A stretch of DNA of 29,211 nucleotides, taken from positions 1 to 29,211 of the forward strand of contig JADKJR010000017.1 in NCBI GenBank assembly GCA_016720925.1, read 5' to 3'. Positions 16,807 through 25,895 of the stretch are shown here, piece after piece; the first letter of the stretch is position 1, and every line of letters starts with the position of its first letter. The DNA is from Betaproteobacteria bacterium (GTDB taxonomy: Bacteria; Pseudomonadota; Gammaproteobacteria; Burkholderiales; Usitatibacteraceae). A model generated the notes under the pieces. That model was not told the origin of the DNA and did no database searches. It saw only the letters and a program-made list of their open reading frames with translations. Position numbers and translations under genes: made by a program.

Positions 16807-17530
16807 AGCGGTTTTCGCGATTCGGCGGCGGCCTGCAAATTCGCGGGCTTGCTCTTGTCGACGAGCGTAATCCATTCAAGCGTGCAATCCGCTTCGATGG
16901 TGGCAGCCACGGCATTCGATGGTACGACAGCCACGGGCGGCGTTGCTGATCCTGCTGCCGGCAGCGCAGTCAATCCTGCCGTTGCCGCCGCTCGCTGTTC
17001 AGCACCGGCGGCGCGCTTGATGGAACATTTGTCGATGGGGAAAAAGCCACGCTGGATGCGCGGAAATTCATCCAGAAAACCAACCAGATCACCATCGTGA
17101 TACGCCTGAATCTTCATGTGCACGCGGCTGGCCATGATGCCGACAGATGAATAGTTGACGCCGGTCGCAAATTTAAGCGGCCGCTGCGGCGCCACCTCAT
17201 ATTCAAGTCCCAGCAGCTTGTGGCGCCTCTTCAATTCAGCAAGCGCCTCGATCAGGTCCAATCGGTGTTCCGGCGCAAACGCGCCGCGCTCAACGAGGCT
17301 CTTGTAGGTCTCTTCGGATCCTTGCAAGTCTGCACGCTCGCGTTTGAGCGTTCCAGCCGATTACGCAGCTCCTGCAAATTGCGCTGAGAGACGACCTCGG
17401 AATTCGTTTCCGATTGCCAGAATAGATAGCTGCCGCTCACCAGGAAAATGGCGACGCCCAGGCCGGAAAGTGCGACGAGGCCGGCAAACCGCAGCGCCCT
17501 GAAGGCTCCGCTTGAGGCTTTGGCGGTCAT
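16803..17530 (-). CDS. PilO/MshJ-like inner-membrane alignment protein (one frameshift)
   Basis: About 242 residues. The N-terminus (MTAKASSGAFRALRFAGLVA) leads into a single membrane helix (LVALSGLGVAIFLVSGSYLF), then a predicted coiled coil (SEVVSQRNLQELRNRLERSN) and a periplasmic domain with GLEYEVAPQRPLKF, VHMKIQAYHDGDLVGFLDEF and RGFFPIDKCSIKR. This topology and the late ferredoxin-like domain match PilO/GspM-type proteins, which pair with a PilN/GspL-type partner in the membrane platform. The frame shifts near 17330. A Pro/Ala-rich stretch and ADCTLEWITLVDK close the protein. It overlaps both neighbours by ATGA (17527-17530 and 16803-16806). Confidence 0.72.
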
Positions 17531-19159
17531 GTGATCTCCCAGTGCAGGTGATTTTCAACGTAAATCTCACTTCGCTTGCTTCTGACGCTGTTGGCGTCGT
17601 GGCACGCAGAATCGCCGTCGGTTTCACGTCTATCGGCAATTTCACGATTTCCGTTTTCATGTTCGGTGCCTTGTTCAGCCGCTCGACCATGCGTTCGATA
17701 TCGGCAATGGTGGCACGGTAATCCCCCGAAAGCGGGTGACCGCCGCGTCAATGATCAACACCTCGTACTTACCGCCCGGCAACGGCGGATCCGCGTCCAT
17801 CGCATTGATGGCCGCACCGGCGGGTGGTTGTGGTGCACCGGGCGCAAGTCTGACTTCCGATCTGATGTTCTGCGCAACGGGTGCGGCCACCGCGTCATAC
17901 GGGGGCACGAAACCCGAATCCTGGTTTGGCGCCCAAACCGCTTGCAACAATCGCATGTCGGGAAACTCGGTCCACACCAACGCAAGATCCTTGAGAAGCG
18001 AAGCGGGCGACGGAGACTGCTGGCGAATCTGCGCCCTGAAAAAAGTGCTGGCGTCCCGAACGGTGTCGGTGGCGCTGGTTTGCCCTTCCATGGCCTTGGA
18101 AATGGCTTGATATTCGGCCTGAATCGTACGCACGAATTGGCTACGCTGGTCTATCACCGAAGACATGGTCGCCGTCTGGTAAAGATTGAACGCCGCTCCG
18201 GCCGCGCCAATGGCCAGCAAGCCTGCCGTTAATCCATACAATCCAATCTTGGCGCGGCGATATCGTGCAAAGCGCATCGGCTCTTTTTCGGCAAAGTGAT
18301 TTTCTACTTTGCCTTGGGCATAGAGATGAACCAGCACTTCTTCCGCATGCGATGACGTCGGCGAAGGTTTCAGCTTGATCTTGGCCGCGACTTCGCCAAT
18401 ATCCAGGAATCGATACTTCAACAGCGGCAAGGCGCGAATAGCCTCCGCGACCATTTCATGATCTCGCGCATGCACCAGGATGCACACTTCCAGCGTTTCG
18501 CCGCCGGCGAAATTGCGCAAGGTATCCAGGTAGTGCCAGGTACGACTGGTCTCGGCTGCGATCAGCGCGCCGACGGACTGACCTTCGTCGTAGATGATCG
18601 GCGTCAGGCGGCTGAATTTGACATGTTTGTTCTGGAAGTACGTTTGACGCAGCCCGAAATCCGGAACAATCGTCACGAGCAGCGTATGTGCAAAAAAGAT
18701 ATTCAGTACGCCTGGCAGGCGAACCGATAGCACCGCCGACGAGGAGACGCCCTCCAGTGGCACCTCCGCATGCTCCAGCGCGGCAAGCCAGGGTTTTACA
18801 AGATCGGGGTTGGTGATGGCGTGATACAGCACGCGATCATCCCTTCTCCTTTCGGTCTCCCGTTCCTGGACGATGGCATGGCGAAAGGTGGTGGCGCGGT
18901 ATAACTGGGCGAGCTTGCGCCCGAGGATGGCGTCCTGATCACCGCCGCGCAAATGCGGTACCGTGTCGAGGCGGAAATCCTCCTCGATCAAATCCGTCAC
19001 GACATAAGTCGGCACTTCGTGGTGACGGGCAATATATTCGGCAAATGCCACCGAGTCTGCATCGGTTGAATTGAATACTTCACGTTCGACAATGGCGCCA
19101 CCTTTCCAGATGAGCGCGATCATTTTGTCGTTGGTGAGGTAAAGAAATTGTTTGGCCAC
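17527..19159 (-). CDS. GspL-like protein combining PilM-like and PilN-like parts (MshI-like)
   Basis: About 543 residues. The cytoplasmic part (residues 1-300; MAKQFLYLTNDKMIALIWKG, TYVVTDLIEEDFRLDTVPHL, VSSSAVLSVRLPGVL) resembles an actin-like PilM/GspL domain. A membrane helix follows at about 304-327, a coiled region to about 350, and a periplasmic end (KYEVLIIDAAVT, then ADIERMVERLNKAPNMKTEI, FTLKIT, LHWEIT) like PilN/GspL. Thus two subunits of the classical PilMN pair are in one chain. Residues 1 to about 475 are in one unbroken frame; two frameshifts lie near 17725 and 17550. The stop overlaps the next ATG. Its N-terminus would bind the assembly ATPase; this is inferred from GspL and PilM. 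Confidence 0.72.
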
Positions 19160-19179
19160 GTTTTACGCTTCGCTTCGTA

Positions 19180-20382
19180 TCAGAACTTGATTTTTGCGAT
19201 GACGTCGTACATCGGATTGAATACGGTCACCAGAATGCCGATCAGAACCCCACCCAGCACCACGGTCAGAATCGGTTGAATCATTTCCTGCAATCGACTC
19301 ATCTGTTCTTTGACGTCACGATTATAAAAATAACTCACATTCAGCAGCGACGTATCAAGTCCGCCGGTTGATTCCCCAACTCTCAGCATGCGCAGCACGA
19401 GCGGCGGGAACAAGCGCGCATTCTGGAACGCCTGGCTGATGCCGGTACCGTCATTGATTTCGCGACCGACACGTTGCAACCCCTCTTCAATGACGCGGTT
19501 ACCAACAATTTTTTCCGAGATGTGGATGCAATCGAGTACGCCCAATCCAGACTGGTACATCAGCGCGAAGTAAGTCGAGAATCGCGCGAGGATGATTTTC
19601 GTCATCAACGGCCCCATGATCGGCAGCTTCAACATCATTCCGTCGATCCAGTATTTCGCATCATCGCTGCTCTTGGCGGTGACAATGGCCGCCACCACGA
19701 TGACAATCGGCACACCGATGAACAAGAACCAGTATTTCTGCATGACCAGCGATACCGCGATCAGCGCCATGGTGGAGGCGGGCGGATTGGGCGTTAATGC
19801 TTTCATTGTCTGGCCTAGTTGCGGAACCAGAAACACCATCAGCAGGAAAACTACGCCAAATATCACCGTGCCCGCAAAAATCGGGTACATCATGGCCTTG
19901 CGAACCTGAGCGGTCAGTTCGTCCTGCCACTTCAGGTTCTCGGTGAGCTTGGAGAGTACCTCCGGCAACTGGCCGGACTGCTCACCCGTACGGATCAGCG
20001 CCACAAACACCTGATCGAACGCCTGCGGGTGTTCCGCCATGGCATCGGACAGCTTGAGGCCGCCCTCAACGTCTTCCAGGACGCTGGCAACGATTGCCTT
20101 GAAGCCGTCGTTTTCGACCGTGTCCCGCAAATCGGTCAAGGCATCGATGATTGGCACGCCCGCACGCATCAATTGATCCATGTGGAAACAGAACGTGATC
20201 AGTTCCTTGCGCGACACGCGCCGCGCGCGCATCAGCATGGACTTCTTGATCGACTGAAAAGTGACCAGATCCAGCCCGAGTCTCTTCAGGCGCATTTCCA
20301 GATCGACCGGGTTGAGCGCGTCGGCATGCCCCGACAGAACTTGGCCCGTGTCGTCGATCGCGCGGTAGGAGTAGGAAGCCAT
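19180..20382 (-). CDS. mshG: Type IV pilus / type II secretion platform protein, GspF/PilC/MshG family
   Basis: A complete 400-residue frame. It begins MASYSYRAIDDTGQVLSGHA, the usual opening for the GspF family. Two T2SSF domains are present (about residues 70-190 and 270-395) with the conserved patterns FCFHMDQLMRAGVPIIDAL and RFSTYFALMYQSGLGVLDCI. The first domain also has EHPQAFDQVFVALIRTGEQS and the second LFPPLVLRMLRVGESTGGLD. Membrane helices are near residues 165-190, 212-235 and 370-395. It forms the inner-membrane core that the assembly ATPase turns or pushes. It follows mshE by 17 bp and precedes the GspL-like gene by 20 bp. Confidence 0.93.
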   Translation of the reverse strand: MASYSYRAIDDTGQVLSGHADALNPVDLEMRLKRLGLDLVTFQSIKKSMLMRARRVSRKELITFCFHMDQLMRAGVPIIDALTDLRDTVENDGFKAIVASVLEDVEGGLKLSDAMAEHPQAFDQVFVALIRTGEQSGQLPEVLSKLTENLKWQDELTAQVRKAMMYPIFAGTVIFGVVFLLMVFLVPQLGQTMKALTPNPPASTMALIAVSLVMQKYWFLFIGVPIVIVVAAIVTAKSSDDAKYWIDGMMLKLPIMGPLMTKIILARFSTYFALMYQSGLGVLDCIHISEKIVGNRVIEEGLQRVGREINDGTGISQAFQNARLFPPLVLRMLRVGESTGGLDTSLLNVSYFYNRDVKEQMSRLQEMIQPILTVVLGGVLIGILVTVFNPMYDVIAKIKF

Positions 20383-20399
20383 TTCGTTGTGCTTTCAGG

Positions 20400-22103
20400 C
20401 TACGCCACGCGGTCTGTCAGGTCGACGATCCGGGTAATTTCCTCGAGACTCGTCTGCCCCGCCAGCACCCGTGATACCGCATCTTCGGCCAGCGTGCGAA
20501 AGCCGGTCCGGCGCGCGGCTTCGCGAATTTCCCGGCCAGTTGCCCGGCGCGCGATGAGTTCATCCATATCGCCATTCATCTTGAATAGCTCCATGATGGC
20601 CAAACGCCCGCGATAGCCGGTGTTATCGCATTCCTCACACCCGGCGGCGCGGAATATTTCCCCTTTCCATCCCGGGTCGACACCAAGTATCTTCAGCGTC
20701 AGTTCGTCGTCGGGACGGTAAGGCTCACGACAATGCATGCACACACGCCGCATGAGGCGTTGCGCAACGACACCGATAATGTTTCCCGCCATGATGTCCG
20801 GCAGCACGCCCAGATCCTGCAGTCGCGGAATGGCGCCAATGGCGGAATTCGTGTGCAGAGTCGAGTACACCTGATGGCCAGTCATGGCGGCGCGAAATGC
20901 CATTTCGGCGGTTTCCTGATCGCGAATCTCACCGACCAGAATTACGTCCGGATCCTGGCGCATCATCGAACGGATGCCGCTCGCAAAATCGAGCTTGGCC
21001 ACATTTACCGACGTCTGGCGAATCAAGGTCATCGGATATTCGACCGGATCCTCCAGCGTCATGATATTCACGCCTTCGGTGTTGACGTGGTTCAGAATCG
21101 AATAGAGCGTGGTGGTCTTGCCGGAGCCTGTTGGACCGGTCACCAGAATAATGCCTTCAGGCCGCGCCATCATCAGCCGCAGCATCTTCAATTCATCTTC
21201 CTGTAATCCCAGATCCTCCAGCGGGACAATGCCCTTTTGCCGATCAAGGATGCGTAGCACGATGTTCTCGCCGTGCGTGGTTGGCTGCGCGGACACGCGA
21301 AAATCCACCGGGCGGCCGGACAGGCTCAAGGAAATGCGCCCATCCTGTGGCGCGCGGGTTTCCGCAATGTTCATGCCGCTGATAACTTTCAATCGCACGA
21401 CCATCGCCGACCAATAATTCTTGTGTAGCGATCGGATCTGTCTCAACACGCCGTCTATGCGGTAGCGGATGCGCAGAAATCCCTGCTCCGGCTCGAAGTG
21501 AATGTCGGACGCGCTGCGCTTGACGGCATCATTCAGCAGTGCATCGACCAGTCGGACCACCGGTTGACTGTATTCGTCAAACTCCGTCGCCAAACTCTGG
21601 TAATCGATTTCTCCCGTTTCAATCTCATTCAGGATGCCGTCGATGGATAGCTCGAATCCATAGTGCTGTTCAATGCCGATCGAAATATCGGATTCGCGCG
21701 CAAGCACCTGTTCGATACGCACATCATCCTTGATGAGCGCGCGAATCTGATCGAGTGCCACGACGTTCGAGGGGTCCGCCACCGCCAGCAAGAGCTTGCG
21801 CGCCTGCTGGTCGTAATCGACCGGCAATACCTGGTAGCGGCGCGCGATATCTTTCGGGACCAGCGCCAATGCATTGTGGTCGATGATGGTATTGGACAGG
21901 TCAATAGCGACCTGACCGAGGCTCTCCGAAAGCGTGTCGCGAATCGTCGCTTCGGTCACAAAACCCAGGCGAACAAGTATCTTGCCCAACGCGGTTTTTG
22001 ACTTGCGCTGTTCGGTCAGCGCGATATTCAGCTGGTCGGGCGAGATGACGCCGCGCGCAAGTAGCGTCTGGCCAAGCGGCAGTTGGGTAACGGGGGCGTT
22101 CAT
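20400..22103 (-). CDS. mshE: Pilus assembly ATPase MshE/GspE with MshEN c-di-GMP-binding domain
   Basis: This is the cytoplasmic hexameric ATPase powering pilus extension. I choose ATG 22101-22103 (567 residues), because it overlaps the upstream stop as ATGA, as at other junctions here; an in-frame upstream start at 22160 has no ribosome site. Residues 8-54 hold the tandem MshEN pattern (LPLGQTLLARGVI, TALGKILVRLGFV), which in the family binds c-di-GMP. Then come GSPII_E features: Walker A TGPTGSGKTT (about 322-331), the Asp box MTLEDPVEYP, Walker B DPDVILVGEIRDQETAEM (about 384-401) and the His box TGHQVYSTLHTNS. A tetracysteine zinc site follows (CMHC about 455-458, CEEC about 489-492) with GYRGRLAIMELF. 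The frame is unbroken. Confidence 0.95.
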   Translation of the reverse strand: MNAPVTQLPLGQTLLARGVISPDQLNIALTEQRKSKTALGKILVRLGFVTEATIRDTLSESLGQVAIDLSNTIIDHNALALVPKDIARRYQVLPVDYDQQARKLLLAVADPSNVVALDQIRALIKDDVRIEQVLARESDISIGIEQHYGFELSIDGILNEIETGEIDYQSLATEFDEYSQPVVRLVDALLNDAVKRSASDIHFEPEQGFLRIRYRIDGVLRQIRSLHKNYWSAMVVRLKVISGMNIAETRAPQDGRISLSLSGRPVDFRVSAQPTTHGENIVLRILDRQKGIVPLEDLGLQEDELKMLRLMMARPEGIILVTGPTGSGKTTTLYSILNHVNTEGVNIMTLEDPVEYPMTLIRQTSVNVAKLDFASGIRSMMRQDPDVILVGEIRDQETAEMAFRAAMTGHQVYSTLHTNSAIGAIPRLQDLGVLPDIMAGNIIGVVAQRLMRRVCMHCREPYRPDDELTLKILGVDPGWKGEIFRAAGCEECDNTGYRGRLAIMELFKMNGDMDELIARRATGREIREAARRTGFRTLAEDAVSRVLAGQTSLEEITRIVDLTDRVA

Positions 22104-23720
22104 TTGATCCATTGGTTGCAGACGCGTGACATCGCTAGATGCAAAATCCGTGATTGACACGACAGGTCGATTGTATCAACCCGACTGAGGCCCTGAAGAC
22201 GCGACTCAATGCCTCGATGATGCACTTTATTCGCTGTACCCATGCCGCCTCGGTTATTACGGGAATCGGTCGTGAGATCCTTGACGCGACGGGACACGGC
22301 AGCGGTGTCAAACTGTCCACCTGATTTTGGCTGCGCCGCTTGCGCCTTCAGATAATATTCAAGCGCCAGTTTGGGCTGCTTCAAATGATCGAGGCTGACC
22401 GCCAGATTGTAAAGATAGTCGGCATTTTCGGACTCCAACCGGTAGGCTTCAAAGTAGGCTTGCTGTGCTTCCACCCAGCGCCGCTCTACTGCATACAGAT
22501 TGCCGAGCGTAAAACGTAACGACGCCGCTTCCGGATTCCGGCCCACCAGCGTCTTGAGTTCGACTTCCAGCGAAGGCGACCTTGAATCGCGCACGGCCAA
22601 CAAACCTGCAAGTGCCGCGCCATTGCGCGGATCGATCACCAATACTTGCCGATAGTGGCGCGCCGCCAACGCCAATTCACCCATGCGCGCAAGAACGGTC
22701 GCCATCCCAAGTTGCGCATCCGCGCTTGAAGTATCCGCCTGCACCAGCTTTGCGTACAGTGTCCGTGCCCGCGGATAGTCGGCGTTTTTCAGCGCCTCGT
22801 AAGCGTCAGTGATTCCGAAATTGACTGCTGGCGCTTCAACCGACTGCGCGAACTTCAGCTCGACGCGGGCTTCCTTGACACCGGCGCATCCTTCAGCGAC
22901 TTCACCATAGCTTCACGCTCCGTGAGACGCATCGTCGTGCTTGCCGTCATTCGCGGGGCAAGTTTGGCAGCGAGGTCTGTTCTGCCGCTGGCGGCAGCAA
23001 TGGCGGCAGCGGCGGCACTACGGACATCGCTGGCAATCCAGGTTTGGACGCACTTTCGTCGGGTTGTCTGGCGCCCGGTTGGCCCGGTTGTCGGCTGCGC
23101 CGCAGGCAGTGTCATTGCCGGCCGTGCCGCAGATGTTCATGGCGGCAGGCCGGGACATGCGATTGACTTCATTCAAACGTACCAGCCACCACCGCCCACT
23201 GCCAGCAGGGCTATGGCGATCAGCGGTAGCAACCATTTCTTTTTCGAGTCTTTGTCGGCGCTGGCCGAGTGCTTTCCGCAACAAATGCGTTTCGCGCGGT
23301 ATCACGCGCTTGAGCCGCGTCGACCCGGGTCGCATCTAGCCTGGACTGCATTCCTGGACTAGCCGTTACCGACGGTGCGCGCGCAAACTGATCGTCGGCT
23401 TTTTCTGCAGTTTTGTGGTCGGTGAGATTTTCGAGACGAAGTTCGGAGCCACGTTGCGGATCATTCGCGACTGATTTTCTCGCAAGGGCTGTTCGGCCAC
23501 TTTCTCTGGGCGCGATAACTTCTTTGTAGTCTTCCAGATTAAAATCCGACGGTCCGGCATCAGCTGCGGCAGACGATTCAGGCCTTGATGTGGAGGCCGA
23601 TTCGGCATCGGCCAACCGCCTTATTGCCGCAAAATCGAGTGGATCGGGCTCGGATTCACTGGACAGTTTGGCGCGTTTGGCCTCCTCGGCACGTTTGAGC
23701 GCATCGAGGAGCAGGCTCAT
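22100..23720 (-). CDS. TPR protein, MshN-like (frameshifted)
   Basis: About 540 residues. It begins MSLLLDALKRAEEAKRAK, the usual start of MshN-like proteins. A long, charged, disordered cytoplasmic segment leads to a membrane helix (WLLPLIAIALLAVGGGGWYV near 23215-23160), then an Ala/Pro/Ser-rich linker and several tetratricopeptide repeats: AYEALKNADYPRARTLYAKL, DAQLGMATVLARMGELALAA, RHYRQVLVIDPRNGAALAGL, FTLGNLYAVERRWVEAQQAY and YLYNLAVSLDHLKQPKLALE. Such proteins probably organise pilus assembly at the membrane. The written C-terminal extension ends at 22100 in an ATGA overlap with mshE; a one-base correction would end it at TAATAA (22257) instead. Breaks lie near 23230, 23160, 22870 and 22745. 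The start overlaps the secretin stop. Confidence 0.8.
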
Positions 23721-25639
23721 GGCGCTTTCCTTGGCTCCCCTTCAGGCACGACTGGATTAGGTTGAAACTGTGGATTCATCACGTCCATTGACGGTGAGGC
23801 ATCCTTGAAGAACTGGGAGTCGGGCAGGTATTTCTTGTAGTCAGACCAGATCCGCATCCACGCTCGCTTCTCGGATCACCAGTGCACGAATGAATACAAC
23901 TAATTCGCTCTTCTTGCCGGCGTCATCGCGTTTGCTGACCGCATCACCAAAGAACGGTATCCGAGACAGGATTGGCAATCCTGCGCGGCTCGTCTTAAAT
24001 TCATCCTGCATCAAGCCGCCAAGTACGGCAGTTTGACCACTAGCCACACGCATCATGGCTTCGAATTCGCGTGTCTCAATTTGCGGTACGAGGTTGGGTA
24101 CAGATAGGGATAAAGTGGGATTTGGATCTTGCACATATTTCGTGATGCGCGTAACACTTGGACGAACACTGAGATTGATAATGTCATTTTCGCTAATTTG
24201 CGGGGTGACAGACATGACGAATCCTTGCGGTACAACTTGAGCTGAGGAATTGACGGTTGGTAGGGTGGTGGGCCTGCCGGTAGTTTGGTCAAGAGTTCCG
24301 GGCGTAGACGTCACGTTAAAATAAACAGTGTTTTCGACGACGCGCATCACGGCAGTCTGATTGTTTAGCGTCATGATCTTTGGACTGGAAAGTACGCGCG
24401 TATTGCCAAAGGATTGAGCAGCTTAATGGTGCTACTGATATCTCCGCCGGCTGCGGCATTGGGATTACGGTAGGAAATCGAAAATATTGGTGCCTGCGTT
24501 GGCACAGGATTAGTATCCAGTGTTCCGGTCAAGTTTTGTTTGATGGTGTAGCCTAAGCCCTGTAACCCCAAGGCAGACCAATCGACCCCGATTGATAGGC
24601 ATCATTCAGTACGACTTCGACAACGGTTGCCTCGATCAAGACTTGTCGACGTGAAGAGCCGCTTATCTGCTCGATAAATTCGCCAACTTTTTCATGTTGT
24701 CGTGAAGTGGCGCGAATTGCCAAGTTACCCGTCTCCGCATTCATGATGACCGATGCGGCTTCGCGAAAAGTCAAGGTTTGCGACGCGCCTTCTTGTGTGC
24801 CAACTTGTTCTGCAATGCCCGGCCCGGTAATTGTCGTTTGCCCTGATTGGCTTGTTTGGCCGCCGGCTCGACGTTGCGTTGCAGTTTGGGGACGGTTGCT
24901 GGCACTCACGCCTTGTGAGCGCGTTTGGGTAAATGTTTCGGAACTGCCTTCCGGGAGCAACTTGTCCGTGTCGCGCAGCATGTCCTTAATATTTTTTTCG
25001 AGGGTTTCCCAGAATTTATTCTTGCTGGTATTTTGAAGTTTCACCATCGAGCTGTTTTGTCCCGCGCCGCCGCCCGTCGCGCCTCCCGCTGCTGCTCCGT
25101 GATAGGACCGACGACTTGTGTCTCTACGCCGATGGAACTCGTCGTATCCCGCTGCATGTTGACGTAATCAACTTTATAGATTTTGAGATATGGCGAATCC
25201 GGTCGTACCACGATGTTTGGCCCGTCTACCTCCCAACGCATATCCACCTGCTTCGATACCCGCGTCAGGATCTGCTTCAGCGTCTGGTCGATCGCGTTAA
25301 GCGTCACGCGCCCTTCAATGCCGGGATGAATATCAATATTCACCTTCGTGTCGCGGCCAATCGCAAACATCAGCTCTGGACCGGCACGTTGTTCACGGTG
25401 ACGGAATACTTCACTTCGTCGACGCGGGGCCGCGGCGGCACGGGAGCAGTACCTGACGAACCGGGTCGGGCACCGCGTTCACGGTGGCGGCAGCACCATT
25501 TTGCTGGATTGCGTCAAGTGGGAGCCGACAGATCAGCCTGAAGATGTCCGTCAGTCCGTGCAACAGGCTGCGTACCACAACCAGCAAGAGCGAACACGCA
25601 GATTCCGAGGCTCGCCCGGATACGTGGACTTTCAATCAA
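23717..25639 (-). CDS. mshL: Outer-membrane secretin, MshL type (frameshifted)
   Basis: MshL forms the outer-membrane channel for the pilus. The N-terminus is a lipoprotein signal, LIESPRIRASLGICVFALAG then Cys. The likely start is TTG 25637-25639, which overlaps a small upstream ORF; ATG 25687 is an alternative with a long leader. Then come DEVKYSVTVNNVPVQELMFA, IDIHPGIEGRVTLNAIDQTL (secretin_N/STN region), IVVRPDSPYLKIYKVDYVNM, LTFREAASVIMNAETGNLAI, HEKVGEFIEQISGSSRRQVL, IEATVVEVVLND, and the secretin core (TRVLSSPKIMTLNNQTAVMR, VVPQGFVMSVTPQISENDII, MRVASGQTAVLGGLMQDEF, LPILSRIPFFGDAVS, KKSELVVFIRALVI). The tail ends MNPQFQPNPVVPEGEPRKAP, with its TGA overlapping the next ATG. About seven frameshifts. 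Confidence 0.88.
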
Positions 25640-25797
25640 CCGTGCCGGTTGATGGTGAAACTTCTCGAGTGGCCTCTGCGTCAACATCATGGTTCGCGTT
25701 ATCTTTCTTGACGGAAGTTGCATTTTGCATCCGCTCGAATTTCTTGCTTCAGGACCAACACGTTCGCGGGTGTTAGTGTGCTCTGCAGATTCTCCAA
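25632..25797 (-). CDS. Possible small hydrophilic ORF between mshM and mshL
   Basis: The 256-bp gap between the ATPase stop (25896) and the secretin start holds a candidate frame from TTG 25795-25797, with AAAGG just upstream, to TGA 25632-25634. It needs one base removed near 25725. It reads LENLQSTLTPANVLVLKQEI, then RADAK, then QNATSVKKDNANHDVD and ATREVSPSTGTVD, about 54 residues. The charged helix followed by a polar tail has no signal peptide or membrane segment. Its stop overlaps the proposed secretin start (TTGATTGA), in line with the overlapping style of this operon. I do not recognise the family, and it could be chance. Confidence 0.3.
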
Positions 25798-25895
25798 TTA
25801 CCTTTATAAAAGGATTAGCCAATAAAAGCAATGGGTTGGACGGTGTTCTGCAAAAATAACTTTAGCTGCGAAATTGTCCGTCTAGTGCGCCCCAG

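Noticed and set aside
19819..20616. 265-residue plus-strand frame
   Set aside because: Antisense to the intact mshG and mshE genes; His/Gln/Arg-rich shadow.
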